Translations under genes and position numbers: made by a program
The notes under the pieces: generated by a model
The model's database searches: none
What the model was told of the DNA's origin: nothing
The model's input: the letters and a program-made list of their open reading frames with translations, nothing else
Shown here: in pieces, positions 23,042 to 36,195 of the stretch
How positions within the stretch are numbered: the first letter of the stretch is position 1
How the letters are laid out: each line of letters opens with the position of its first letter
Assembly (NCBI GenBank): GCA_009192285.1
Contig: WBVU01000003.1
Coordinates: forward strand, 3,193,973-3,257,972
Direction of reading: 5' to 3'
Source: Morchella semilibera
Taxonomy: Eukaryota; Ascomycota; Pezizomycetes; Pezizales; Morchellaceae
Length of the DNA stretch: 64,000 nucleotides

Positions 23042-26000
23042 TATCTAGATCTCCCATCTCCTTCTACGAAACAGAAAATTCGCCAGATTAAACCCCTTAT
23101 TTAACACAATATATAACTGTGCCTTAAGGAGAAATAATAGGTAATGTGTCAAAAGGGGAACAAGGGCTGAAATTCAGTGTTGCATCACCGGTTGTAAAAT
23201 TACATGTAGTCATTTGCAATTGGTCAGCTAAGTAGAACAAGGACGAGGGGTTTGGAGGATTCTCCTTTAGCTAATTAATTTAAGACAGCAGATATTATAG
23301 CATGCATATAATATCTTGTTGGCTTGTGTTTGAAACATATTGGCTATGCAATGACATTGATAGTCATCATGAATTATCACTCGGGATCCGAGTCATTGTC
23401 TTGCCTAGCTGTTGATTTTAAACGGTCACAAAAGCCTAGGGAGTCTTGAATCTCAGCCTCTCTCCCAGGATACTTGAGGAAATCTGTTGTAAAGTGAATA
23501 TATCTGTATGTAAGGACATATATATAGCCTATCGGCTGTATCACCAACTTACTTGCATGGGCCCTATCTGGGGTATTGTAAATAGATAGCCAGACCATGT
23601 TATTTAAGCTTAATTTCCCGCTGGTCATATCTATGCCAAAGCAGAATAGGCCATGTACCCTAGTCACATATCTAAAGCTGTGCATACGCCCACGTTGCGC
23701 GATATCGATCTTACAATTCAGGCTTGCGCATGCGCTCGTAAGACTACGGCAAAGGCGTATGGACTAGCACCTACTCTATTTCGATCTGTCGGGATTGGTG
23801 GGTACACATACGTCCCCTACCGAGCTCAAAGTTAGGTATAGAATTCCCAAGGCTTCTCTGAGTAGCACTGAGTCGCTGACCTTTTCTCTTGTTAGACAGA
23901 CTCTAGACCAGCTCAAAGCGTATAGGCAGAACTATGCTCATCAGAACGAGTTATGAGAAGGGACTTGAATTGAGGTGAGAGTTTTTACATTATATTGGCA
24001 ATGACTCATGTGCTAGGTACTGGTACCAGAGAGTGCAGTGGCTGTCATCATGCAACATGCGCATGCAGGAGGAAAGAGGGTTCAGGATAAATACATGTAA
24101 CCTCGACTAGCAACGAAAAACGCACAAGGAAAGTGAGATGGCCGAGGTTTCTTGCCCCTCGGTACCGAGGTTTTTTAACTTTGCCTCGGTGAAAACGGGG
24201 GATGCGGCCTAGAGCATGGCTGAAAAGATTAAATCAGGAAGCTCTGGACTCTTAGCTGACGTCTGTGGTTGCGAATGCCTTCTAGGATTGGACCCTGAAG
24301 GCTGGGAAGGTCTGTGGAGACAAGTCTAATGAGGGTGTAGGTACTTTACGGAGAGATTAGGAATGCTAGAACCCCCTCATGTGGCGTCTTGGAAGTGTTT
24401 AGGCCCATTCTTGGGATTGGGGGCTCATCTCATATCATGAGACCTCGCTGTTGGAATACCTGAGTCTCTAGCTATACATACATGAATCATTCGAGATGAA
24501 TTCCAGCAGCACTTTAGGTCTTTGGGGTACCGTGCTACTTCCAGCCAAGCAAGAAAATTTTCTGCCTCTCTTCCACTTAGTCGCCGGTTGTCCGATGGTG
24601 CGGGGGGGGGGCGATTTCTGGGCAAATAATTAGGCTTATATGTTTGGCAGTTCCATGGTGGGCAGATCCATTGGTGTAACCCCACCAAAGAGTTTCTTAA
24701 GCTTGTCTGAAGTTGTGGGGTATGGGGTAATACTAGGGCCTCGGTTGTTAATTAGCGTGGTCAGGGGTGCTCACTGCATGCATGTTGGAAATCATTACCC
24801 TTGCGACAGTGCCTTCATGGTCAGTATAACCATCAGTTTGAAGTTCAAGTGCTGCCATGGTAAGTTTGGGGTCAATGGGGGTTAAAATAAAACCTTTGGA
24901 GAACATAAGCTATCCTGCTACTAGTTATTTTAATATATAATTACAAGTAAGATTTATAATTAACTACAGTAGATATGTATGGGCAGTCTAAATTTCATGA
25001 GATAGCCATGGGACGGAATGAAATTCGCTTTTATAAAGAAAAGAAAATATGGACTACATATTGGTGCTGTGTGACACCAGATCTAGATAACCGGCCATTG
25101 GGGATTGGTAAATCGGTACTGTGCAAATCAGCCCCCAACCCAAGATACCATAGTGGTATCTTTTTAGATTGATCTAACACCCCTCGCTCTGTGTCAATCG
25201 GAGAAATCGGGAAATTATGGAAATCTCTAAATAGATCAGTACTGCATAGCTTGCTGTGCCCGAGTAGCAGCAACATGTGTACCAGGTAAGTGGGTTTAAT
25301 GATTAGGACTATAGGCTTATATACAAGGTATCCTAGTGATCTCAAAGTATAACTTGGGCACGTCTTATTTCCTCTGATAGAGGGCATATATGAAACTGAA
25401 GTAAAGATAGATTAAAGAAAAGTATATGTACTTTGAGTACTTGGTTGATAGCTAAATACGGCTAGACAAGTCTTACTTGCTATGGAGGCCACTAGTACCG
25501 TGTATCTACATGTAAAGCTAGCGAGGTGAGCAGTTCGGGCACCGTCGTAAAAACATCTGTACCTATACTAGCTATGTTTCTAACTGTTCAATCCTCCCTG
25601 TAGGATATTTTATCGCACATGCATGGGTGATCGGGCGATATTAGCACTGATATAAGGGCCGAGGTATGAATACCCGCCCCCATTCACTATCACCGCCGCC
25701 ACTATTGAAATAGAGATGGGCTGGTTTATTATAGGAGATGCCAGAAAAAACTGTTGGTTTGATTCTTCTAATAGTTTGATGTCAGCTGAACAACAACAAA
25801 AAAAAAAAAGACGCAATCGCGCAACAGATGTGTACTGGATAATCTATGCTTAAAACTTCGAGCTATAGAGAAATCTTATATTGGTAGATAATGTCGTAGT
25901 AACAATATATCATGCAAGACACAGATAACGTTCTTTTAACGGATATTTCCGCCTGAAAAGAATGGGGACCTAATAGGCAGCATTATACTTGGCATGCAGC

Positions 26001-26137
26001 CCAGGGACAGGCAACCCCAGTCAAGTGTGGGGTTAGTTAGAGTGACATGTATCCATGCGCTCCCCCAGATTTCTTTATGTTACCTGTTCAGGCATGTGAG
26101 TGGGAACTTTCCCTTCAGAAATTGGATCTATGGTCGA

Positions 26138-26149
26138 GTATATATATAG
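26138..26149 (+). promoter_or_regulatory. TATA-like box of the MFS transporter gene
   Basis: GTATATATATAG lies about 75 nt upstream of the ATG at 26222, with a CT/CA-rich leader between them. The position suits a fungal TATA box; not otherwise verified. Confidence 0.4.
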
Positions 26150-26221
26150 TCCCTAGGCCTGGGAGTCCTATCTCTCCCCCCCTCATCCATATTCCGATAT
26201 CAAATTCACACCATCACCACA

Positions 26222-28035
26222 ATGTCGGCCAGCCAGGATAAAGAGGTCTATGCCATTGATGACAGTAAGGGTCATTCCGACCATGTCGAGAGCGGAATCG
26301 ACCCTGCTTATGAGAGGAAGATGATGTTAGTCTTTTACAATTACAATCTTGCCTCCAAAGAAGGTTCTAACGTGGGTAAATTATAGGCGGAAAATCGATA
26401 TGCGCCTTCTACCCATCCTAGGAATCTTGTACTCGGTCTCTTTGATTGACCGCACAAATATGTCGAACGCTGCAGTGGCAGGTATGAGACAAGAATTGGA
26501 ACTGAGAGTCGGGGACCGGTACTCGATTGCATTACTGATCTTCTTCATTCCTGTAAGCTCTTTCTGCAAAACTCAGCACACATATCAAGCAGGTGACTAA
26601 CATTTTTCAGTATCTCCTCTTTGAGCTTCCGAGTAACATTGTGCTTCGTCATGTTGGCGCTGCGCGATGGTTGGGCACGATAGTGATGCTTTGGGGTGGT
26701 GTCATGATCGGGATGGGATTTGTTAATGATTGGACAGTGTTGGTTGGGTGTCGAGCGATCCTAGGACTGTTTGAAGCAGGTAGATTAATTGCATGCTTTC
26801 ATTAGCTGAGGTGTTGCTTATCCGACAACAGGTTTCTTCCCGGCATGTGTGTATCTTATTTCATCATGGTATGTGAGATATGAGGTACAGAAGCGGTAAG
26901 TAATATGCATATACTACAGAAAGCAAAACTTAGGTGATGCTGACAAGATGATTAGACTTGCCGCATTTTACCTCATCTCCTCGATGATCGGAGGTTTCTC
27001 ATCGATTTTGGCATACGGGTTGATGCAAATGGATGGACTCGGAGGCCTTGGCGGCTGGCGTTGGATCTTTATCATTGTATTTCCCCATCAATATTCCCTC
27101 CAATCATTATCGGTTATACGTCTAAACTTGCTAAAACAAATCCATAGGAGGGCATAATCACATGCATATGCGCAGTCGGCGCCTATGTTTTCATCATCGA
27201 TTTCCCGGACAAGCTCCTCGAGCACCGGAAACCCTTCTTGTCACCTCAAGATGTTGAGCTCGTCAAAGCGCGGATTGACCGTGATCGAGACGATTCTCAA
27301 GCGGATCCACTTACATGGGCAAAAGTGGGACTACACCTTTCCGACTGGAAACTATGGCTCTAGTATGTGTCTGCTTTTGCACTCTACCTACCCCCAAATT
27401 TCCCCGTTAATTCTAACAACTATTACAGCTCCATTCTCTTCATGAATGCCACTGTTGCCTCATACGCTTTCCCTTTCTTTGCGCCCATCATCCTCCAGGT
27501 TGGAATGGGCTACACTGCAGGAATGGCCCAAATCCTCTCCGCCCCACCATACATCTCTGCCGTTGCCGTTGCGTTGACGCTTGCCTGGCTGTCGGACAAG
27601 ACCCGTCTCCGTGCACCCTTCATCATTATTGGAAACATCCTAATTATTGTCGGCCTTTCCATGACTGCCTACCATAAGAACAACGGTGTCCGCTACCTAG
27701 GACTTTTTATTGGTCTTGCGGGTGCCCAATCAAACATCCCAGCAGTGCTTGCCTACCAAGCCAATAACATCAGGACAAACTCAAAAAGAAGTGTTGGGTC
27801 CGCCCTTCAAATTGGGTTCGGGGGGGTTGGGGGCATCTATGCCAGCACGGTATTCAGGGAGAAGGATCTCCCGCGGTACCTTAATGGATTGTGGGCAACA
27901 ATGGCATGCCAGTTTTGCACTATCCTGCTTTTGATAATCTTCACTCTGTACTTTAGGAGGAAAAATAGGCAACACAGGGAAGGGACGTTGACCAAGCCCC
28001 TTGAGGGCCACGAAGACTTTACGTACACCATTTGA
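26222..28035 (+). CDS. MFS transporter, anion:cation symporter (Dal5/Tna1-like)
   Basis: Seven exons: 26222-26325, 26387-26552, 26611-26779, 26832-26895, 26956-27076, 27148-27362, 27429-28035; 481 residues, all phases consistent. After a 35-residue charged cytosolic N-terminus comes the first membrane span, ending in S-L-I-D-R-T-N (the D-R-x-N mark of this family). Then follow L-F-E-L-P-S-N, the R-A-I-L-G-L-F-E-A-G motif of span 4, W-Y-V-R-Y-E-V-Q-K-R and G-G-W-R-W-I-F. These are signatures of the allantoate/nicotinate/pantothenate permease group in the plasma membrane. The substrate cannot be told from sequence. The exon 4-5 junction was placed at CG|A (acceptor at 26955) because earlier AGs give stops. 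It is followed 1.1 kb downstream by a second member of the same group. Confidence 0.9.
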
Positions 28036-29160
28036 AGTTTATAAAATAGCTTTGGAGGGGTATGGAGATTTAAGATGTATTTAATGACCTAGGGGGACAA
28101 TTGGATGTTTATTTCGAAGCATGGAGTGTGTTTATCATTGCCTAGTTCAGGTCACAGCCCGTCACTCGATTATACAAGAATTTGGTTTTCAGTCATTGCT
28201 AGAAATGCTACTAGCGCATGTACCAGTCAAAACGGCCCCCAGAGTTCAAGCGTCTCAGAATCATCTCATTGCTTTCGTTTTCCCCGGTCGCTAATCTACT
28301 TGGTGGTTATACTATTCGGGGTTGGGGGCGGGGGGGGGGGGGGGTTGGGGCTGATTCAAGCTACCGTAGATATGACGCGCCATACTCTACTCTTCTCCAG
28401 ACGCAATTGGCTCCGTGATAGTCACAAGAGCAATTAATAGTTCAGTATGTACCGTGCCGACTCCTTACGTCTCAATGGTTGAAACCCCCCCATGAATTTG
28501 CTAGCTAGTTTCCTGCAGGGTACCCCACAATGTTTTCCTCTCGCGTATATGGCATCTAGAGGTGCTCTTCCCACATGATCGGTGTTCTCTCCGGACCGGT
28601 TAAAGTGCAGAGCTAGAGGGAGGTTAGGATTGTCACTTGATGCTCGGCTACCAAGTCCAGTTGGGCTACTTTTGAGTAGGATGTATCTGGGATCTGTATG
28701 CTGCATTGCCGTTGGTGTGGAGTTGAAGCGTTGGTTGGTTTTTTGTACCGGTATGTACCGTCCTGCTAACGACGACACACGTTAACGTCAGTGAACTTTG
28801 GCACTGCCAGGGTCCAGGAGTAGAGTAGTAGTGGGGTCGAATAAGCAATTGTGAACAGTACCCCGCAAAAAAAACTTATCAGATCGACTGTGGTCCCAGC
28901 AATCGACTCGGGAGGTCGGTAGGATAGGAACCGAACGATGAGGAGGAGAGTATGGGATTCGCTTAATCCCGCTTAATCCTGGCTGCATCGTAGATCCCCC
29001 ATATATACCGAAGGGTAGGTGATTTATATAAAAACCACCCTCTCTCAATTTACAAACCCGGGTCTCGGAATCCCGGAGTCTCAACTTCAGCCAACATTTA
29101 CTATTGTTATTGTTATTGCTATTATTATTATTATTATTAACGAGTTGTATACAGGATAAC
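28036..29160. other. intergenic between the two transporters
   Basis: No supported gene. It contains a G-run (about 28328-28343) and an (ATT)n-like tract at 29101-29139 just before the second transporter start. Confidence 0.55.
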
Positions 29161-30979
29161 ATGGATGCCAAAGACCCAACCCATCACCACCTCGAGGCGC
29201 AGACTCGTAATCTGAACGAGAACGATGCGCAGATATATCAAGCGTTTGCATCCAAGGATGAGGAATGGCACGACCATATGACGAAGCAGCTGCTGAGGAA
29301 GGTGGATACCAGATTACTACCTATATTAGTGATGATGTACCTATTGAACTTTCTGGACAGGACGTAAGTAACAGTGGTCGAAACTCTACTGGCCTGCATG
29401 GGGGCATATGTTAATTGGTGTAAAGAAATCTGGCGCAGGCAAGACTGGGGACGTTAGAGAAGGATCTGGGGATGAGTGGTACTGATTTCAACACTGCTAC
29501 AAGTGTTCTTTTTGTGGTCAGTAGCTTTCTTTGAAACCGTGATTAAACCAAATCGCAATTTAACCTCCGGTCAATATAATAGGGCTACATATTAATGCAA
29601 CTCCCCTCCAACCTTCTCCTCACGCGGCTCAGGCCCTCAATATACCTAGGCACGGTAATGGCAATATGGGGCGCCATATCCGCAGCCCAAGCTGGCGCTC
29701 ACAACTACTCTGGCCTTGTTGTTGCCCGCTTTTTCCTCGGTTAGTTTCCAATTGAGCTAGCAAGCCGTTCATAAATCTAACAAACCCCCGAGTGTCTCAG
29801 GAGTTGTCGAAGCGCCGTTCTTTCCGGGCGCCCTGTTTTTGATGTCGAGTTGGTACAAGAGAGACGAGTTGGCGCATCGATATGCATTCTTCTATGCCGG
29901 GTCCGCGTTGGCAAACATGTTTGGAGGGCTCCTTGCAGCGGGTGTATTGGGGAATCTAGAGGGTGCTCATGGAATCTCAGGATGGCGGTGGCTGTTCATC
30001 ATAGAGGGTGTCATCACCATTGGGATCGCGATAACCTCCATGTATGTAGACACCCAGGCCACCCTTAATGCCATTGCGAATGGCTAGAGATACTAATAAC
30101 GGTCTGCAGATTTCTCCTCCCCGACTACCCAGCAACCACCAAGTGGCTCACTACCGAAGAGCAGAACTATGCACAGTGGCGTCTTATATCCGACACCGGC
30201 GAGGCCGACCACGCTGACGGCCTCCCGATTTTGCAAGCCATCAAGCTCAGCTTCACGGACTACCGCCTGTACCTATTCATTCTCCTGCAGCACTGCAACC
30301 TGCTCTCACAGTCCTTCACATACTTCTTCCCCACCATCGTCAACACACTCGGATACCCGCGCGTCACCACGCTTCTCCTCACGGTACCCGTGTGGTTTGC
30401 TACCTTCTGCATCTCCCTCGCAGTGACGCTCCACGCCTCAAAAACAAACGAGCGCACCTGGCACATTGTGATCCCGATGACGGTGGCATGCATGGGGAAC
30501 GTGATTGTCACATCAACAACAAACACCGGCGCAAGGTTCTTTGCAATGTTTCTGATGCCGATGGGCGCTCTGCCGGCGTTCCAGGTGATTCTGGCGTGGG
30601 TGGCAAACAGCTTCCCGAGGCCAGCACGAAAAAGAGCAGTATGCGTGGCCTCTGTGAATATGCTCGGGAACATCGCGTCGATCTATGGGCCGTGAGTAAC
30701 CCCCTCTTTCATGCTGGACACGGGGTGCGAGTGATTGCTGATGACCGAGACCTGTGCAGGTATATGTACCCGTCGACAGATAGTCCGAGGTACCTTGCGG
30801 GCGGGAGTGCAACGGCGGGTGTCTGTTTGGCTTGTGCGGGAATGGCGCTCGTGGTGAGGTTCTGCTTGGTGAGAGAGAATGTGAAGCTGGAGTTGGCGGA
30901 GGAGCGAGAGGACGAAGAAGGGGCAGGAGCCGGACAGGGCGAGGATGCAAGAGCGGCAGGATTTAGATATATTATTTAG
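29161..30979 (+). CDS. MFS transporter, anion:cation symporter (Dal5/Tna1-like), second copy
   Basis: Six exons: 29161-29363, 29426-29516, 29583-29739, 29801-30041, 30110-30691, 30760-30979; 497 residues. Family marks: L-L-N-F-L-D-R-T-N at the end of span 1, Y-I-L-M-Q-L-P-S-N-L in span 2, R-F-F-L-G-V-V-E-A-P-F-F-P-G in span 4, S-S-W-Y-K-R-D-E-L-A-H-R and G-W-R-W-L-F-I-I-E-G-V. It is more similar to the canonical family than its neighbour at 26222. The two genes differ in intron positions in the second half, so they are not a recent tandem duplicate. The C-terminus is long and acidic (E-E-R-E-D-E-E-G). Substrates are probably small carboxylates or vitamins, by family only. Confidence 0.92.
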
Positions 30980-31455
30980 CAACGGTACCTAAATTTATAA
31001 GTAGATCTAGATGTAAGCTGAATAATACCTCTTAGAGAGCGAACCGAGGGAACTATTCAATTATGCTAAGCTGATGATCAGAACGAGGAAGAGGGAAGAG
31101 CAAGTGTCTGCAATGCGGGGTTACAAGTGATATTGTAGTAATGGCCAGACCACACAACCAACAAAACGGTTATCCAAACAACAGAGGAAAGTGGGTACGG
31201 CATCAGTGACGGGTCAGTGTTTGGTTTCATAGAGATAGGCACGGCATTTTTCTATCGGTTGGGGAGACAATGGCTCCTTTAATTTGCAACGATAGTCAAT
31301 GATTCATCAGTGACAAAAAGTTGAGTTCTTGTATTCTTGATGCCTACACTAGATTTATAAACCTCTGCTTCTCCACTGAATCAGAGTATTGTTTTCGAGG
31401 TCTCGATCTCGTCTTCAGGAAAATATTGAGAAAAAGAGCTGTAGGAACTAAGGGG
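30980..31455. other. intergenic between convergent genes
   Basis: Shared 3' flank of the second transporter and the minus-strand coiled-coil gene. No feature seen. Confidence 0.6.
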
Positions 31456-34400
31456 TCAAACAGGACAAGCCCCTGTTGGTTGGTTTTTGGCGCCCGCAGT
31501 TGTTATAATTGACCTCCCCATATGCTTTATGTCACCTACTGTCGCATTCTTCAATACCCTTTTTATAGGCCTTCCATCAGGCCCCATCTCAAGCTTTTTT
31601 GCCAATGACTCTAGCTCTAATTGATTAGACTTCCTCCACTTGCCAAACGGGAGTGATTTTTTCGAGCGCAGTTCCTCAAACCTTCGTAGGTCCTTAGCAC
31701 GTTGGTCGGCCTTTTCCTTCCGTGTTTTCATGCTGCTTTTGATTCTCAGGAGTGCTTTGTTACGCCGAAGTTGCATTTCGGCTTGTCTCTTGGTCAGATA
31801 TGTCTCTTGGGATGCGGTTATGGTAAGGGTTACAGATCGTACAGATCTGGGACTTTGATTGGGCAACAATCTAGATTTACCCTTAAGCTTTTCAGTCTCT
31901 TTGGAGCTCCCGCTGCAGTATACATCATGTGAGGCGCCCCCTCCTTCAGTGTCTGCCTGTAGTGTATATTGGTTGATATCAAGTTCATCTGCACCATCAT
32001 TTGGAGCGGTATATTCTAGCTCTTCAAAGGATGATCTCAGCCTTCCAGGCTCCTCAGATTTACTTTTTCGTAGAGGAGGGAATATATTGGCCACCCAGGA
32101 TGCGGTTCTTCCCGTGATAGTCCCGACTAACAGAGGTCCTGAAAGACTAATCCCATCTATATTTAGTAATCTTTCAGCACCTTGGCATTCAAATAGGTCT
32201 TCAACGGCATTATTTTGAGGTTTTGGGTCATTTATCTTCTCATTTTTCGGCGGCCGCGGTTTCTCCGATGCCCTTCGACTACTCGGTATCCCACTGGTTT
32301 TTCTCCAAGGGGAGCTAGCATTATAGCTTGAAGGGGCTAGAAAATAAGCGAACTTATCCCACATAACCTCTTTCCAACCCTTCTTTGTCTGTGTCTTCGT
32401 TTCCAATGCAGCACCATCAAATGAAACATATGAGGATTGATCGGATAGCGCACAGTGATTAGACTGGTTTGCTTCTACAGAGCTCCTAGAAAGCCTCAAA
32501 GGGACTATATTGTTTGCAGTAGATAGCAACGGCTCCCAACTTCTCTGCGCCCGGACATCAAGGTTGTAAAGAGTACCTTGGTTGCGATTCTCCCTTTTGG
32601 TTCGCCTGCGAGATAATATGCGTGAAAGTAGGGACTTTCGTTGTGCTTTTAAATAGCTTTGTGACTCTGACTCCGAAGATTGTATTAACGGGAGTGAGCC
32701 TGTCGAGTCAGTTGTACCAGCCGGTTCTTGATACTCATAATCTAAAACTTGGAGATGTTCCGCCCCTTTACCTAACCGTGGCAGTGTTTTTGCCCTCACG
32801 TGATTAAGATTCAAAGTATTTGGCAAGTTGCGAAGCGTAGATTGTACCCTCGAAATTTTGATTTCTCGAGTACTATGAGATGCATGCTTGGTGCGGTGTT
32901 AGGTCCACCGCTGTATCAAATTATCGAAATCTTAGAAGATGGACATACAGTTGATTTGGTGCCTTCTGGCTCTAAGCCAAAATGTTTTCTCCATTCTCTT
33001 TCATCCTCAATAGTGCTCATGAACCGAATCCCCGATTGATCAAACTTTTCCACAGACTCATCGGGATTGCTTGAATTAGAGTCACCACCAAATGGGGATT
33101 CGAGCTGCTCATTTGAGATCTTGAGAGAAGGTGCCGCACCCTCTTCCTGCGAAATTTGGTCTACTGTCTTTAGCTCTAGAGACGCCCTGGAGTCAGTGGT
33201 ATCGATTATCCCGGCGGCTTTCAACATAGTTACATAAGAACCGGCTGTTGAAGGGGTTGTAGGTGAGGAGGGAGAGACTCGAGTTTTACGGACGAAGCTG
33301 TGTTCAGCCTCCAAGTCCGCAATTTTCCATGCCTTCTTTCTGTCTTCAACTACCATAATTGCCGAGCCCCAGCCACGCCCTGCACGCTGCCAATCATCTC
33401 TCATTTTCCATCTTTCTTCATCCAGCTCTCGTGTAACTTCTAAAATATCCGCACCACGCTCAGCTAGCACCTGTTTGCGTTCGTCGAGAGCGGCTTTTAT
33501 CTCTCGAACACCGAAACTCGTTGAAGATCTCAAATGTCTTCGCGGATTTCGTGGCCAACGGATAGGCCCTAGGCTGCTTCGAAGATGGTATTCTTCTAGC
33601 ATCAATTTTTTAAGGCCCCCAGAAAAATCCGCGACCCCAAGCCAACACTGAACTGGTGGTATACCTGAGTTCTGCGGTCTCCAAGATACTAGGTAAAGGA
33701 GATTGCCATTATCTTGAAATTTGTGGGCTATGATCCTGAGGACCTCGCCATTAGCCAATAGTAGCTTCTGGGTTTGTTCTTGTTTCGACTCAGAGTGGGG
33801 CATCACTCGCGACCAGTTGGAACTACTCGAACTAGGGCTGATGACATAACGATGTGATCCCAAGCCTTCTACACAATAGCCCGGTGATTGCGGCTTTTCC
33901 GGTGACATAATTTGTGACCGTGAAGAAGCCGGTGTGTCTTTTGGCTCGTACGTCGTTTCAGAGTGAAGAGAAAGTGGCTTCTCGGGGTCTTCTCCAGACC
34001 CAGACGACTCAGATCGTGAGTTGTACACACTTCTAAGTTCTCGGGACCGCACCAAGGTATATGCATCTTTCATCGAGGTTTTCGTTAAATCCAAAACGCC
34101 AGGATCAGAGAATCTAGGGGTACTTAGTGTCTTGGTTCCCCTCTGAATTTTTGTATGATGGGCCCCATCCATCTGCTGTATTGTATTCTCATGTCCAGGA
34201 TTAAGAAGGTGCGCAGACCCCCGAAGCGAAAGAAGTGGACTAGGGAGATTCAGAGAGCTGATACTCTTGGGACTGACCAAAAGGTCTGTCAACCCATGGG
34301 TGCTACTTTCCTCGCCCGAAAAGCTCAGGTGCCCATACTGCAAGGACCCAGTCACCAGCAACGTATTTTTCCGACGTGGCTTTGTAATCATAATTAGCAA

Positions 34401-34833
34401 GAGTCCCGTAGTCGACTCTGCAAGTTTGTCCACATACCTTCAGAATCTCTTCCACATCACCCCCCTCCTCCAGCCTCCTCCACTCATCCTCCCATCTAGA
34501 GGCTCGCTGTTGATACGCCTTCACCGATAGCCTCAGCTCCATCTCCTTCATCCGCTCCTGCTCATCCATCCACTCGTTCTGCTCCTCCATAAAGCTTCTG
34601 TACAATTTGGCCGCCTCAGTTGAGTCGTGGCGGTGCCGGTAGAGATGCTGGGCATGGGAAACACGGCGTAGATGCTCCTGGTGACGGATCTCCTCAACGT
34701 CCCAGAAGTACCCGCGAGAGTTTGATGGTAGGAAACGGGATGATGCGAACATCTTTGCAAGGAGCCTGTCCCCGCCTGTTTTAGTCAAGGCAGAGGAAGA
34801 GGAGTTGGCGGGGGGAGAAGGGTTGGAAAACAT
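31456..34833 (-). CDS. large coiled-coil protein of unknown function
   Basis: Three exons on the minus strand: 34833-34438, 34337-32949, 32886-31456; 1071 residues, all junctions in phase 0. Introns are 99 and 62 nt. The acceptor at 32887 is the only one that joins exon 3 without a stop. Residues about 60-130 are a charged helix rich in E/R/W (M-E-E-Q-N-E-W-M-D-E-Q). A segment at about 325-385 has a hydrophobic/aromatic pattern (L-L-Y-L-V-S-W ... C-W-L-G-V) faintly like a chromodomain, which is inference only. About 405-450 is a coiled coil (D-E-R-K-Q-V-L-A-E-R). Residues about 955-1010 are a strongly basic helix (K-T-R-K-E-K-A-D-Q-R-A-K). Long Ser/Pro-rich linkers lie between. No signal peptide. 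The overall look suggests a nuclear or scaffolding protein, but no family is recognised. Confidence 0.72.
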
Positions 34834-36195
34834 GGCGATTTGGAGGTGTATGTACACTGGTTAAGGTTCTCTGAAGGGGTGTTTATGAAGGCTGGGTCTC
34901 TATAGCTTATCAAGATAAAAGGTTGAATGGAGGTAATTGTGTAGGTGTGTATGTATATGTACATGTATGTGCATTGTATACGTATCCTATTACTCCTAGC
35001 TCGAAGATGTGGCTCCAACAATGAAACCAAACACTATGGGGAGTCTCGGTGGGGCTTTAGAACCTCATGTAGCCCTTCAACTAACACTCTGTGAACTGGA
35101 CAGACCTTTCGCACACCAACATTGGCAAGCTCTGGCTCTCATGGAAGGGGGAAATGAATGTGAGCTTTACGGGTAGCCCAATCTACGTCGGCGGAATCAA
35201 TAAAGCCAGGCCGCCAGTTTTCTAACTAAAGGCCGGTTCTGCCCCCAGGGAAAAAAATCACCAAGATTAAGTAATCTTGCTGACACATTCTGTTTTATTG
35301 TATAGGGTTTAGGGTTCGTTCTGGAAATTATACTATTCCCTCTGGCCCACGACCTCTACTCCCCCGGCGCGCAACTGGTCTACATACATGTATTCTAATC
35401 TTCGATCCAAAATCAAGGGGCCCAGTAAAACCCGTAGGCGATCATCATCATCACCGCCACCACAGACTGCACCCCCAATATTCTTCACCCCCTCCCCCCC
35501 CCTTTTTTTCTTCAATAGCAGCAATATCCTACTTTTGATTGGTGCCAAGGCCCGAGTGATATACGATGACCCTACTTAAGCTCCATCCGCGTCTTGGCAC
35601 GTACGGTAGAGTATAAAAATAGCATCTTGTGGAACTCTGCGTGGTGCTACAATCCATATGGGGCCGTATATATTGCTTTTTAACTTTATGGTCATGTAAC
35701 TTGCTCTTCGTATCGTCGTCCATCAAGCCCTTATTCTCGGCCTCTTTTCTCTTGGAGTACCACGTCAATTTCTTAAAGTTTAAAATCTTATCAGCTGGCG
35801 TAGATACAATTGGTCTACTTAGCGAGAGCTCTAAATTTATCACGCACTGGAACCTTCAATATCCATGTCAATACTGTTCCAGCTATTCCAACAATCGTCA
35901 TATACCAAGTAACCATCATATAGCCAAGCAATGTGTGCTATATTCTTTAGTAAAGAAAGACAATAACAACAATCACGCGTGCTGTAGTGTATTAGTGTTT
36001 TTTTTTAATTCGCGGGCTGGGAAAGTACCGCAAATAAGGTTTTTGACCCTGACAACCCATTGTCGAACCTTTTATTATATCTTGCCTTCCCAGTCCGCAT
36101 TCTGAGGCCTCAATTCGATTCTACAGTGCAGCACTGTCAAAAGGATTCATCTAGGGAATCTATTTACCTCAAACTATCCCCATAAAAATTCCACC
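34834..36195. other. intergenic, divergent promoters
   Basis: Upstream DNA shared by the minus-strand coiled-coil gene and the secreted-protein gene. It holds CATGTATGTGC/TACATGTA-type repeats (about 34960-34980, 35385-35395), a telomere-like TAGGGTTTAGGGTT at 35303 and C-runs near 35490-35505. No gene is supported. Confidence 0.5.

Larger units (their letters stand above)
22210..26221. other. intergenic, about 4 kb, with MITE
   Basis: No supported gene. It contains the 192-bp MITE at 22850. The phrase AATGTGTCAAAAG and the near-palindrome GCTGAATTTCAGT recur at about 22553-22605 and about 23140-23180 in the same order. Other short repeats are a Y-shaped CTCGGTACCGAGG palindrome near 24158 and several TACATGTA sites. 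Open frames here have no protein character. Confidence 0.5.

Noticed and set aside
30260-30950. Minus-strand frames of 137-145 codons
   Set aside because: Antisense to the second MFS transporter's long exon.
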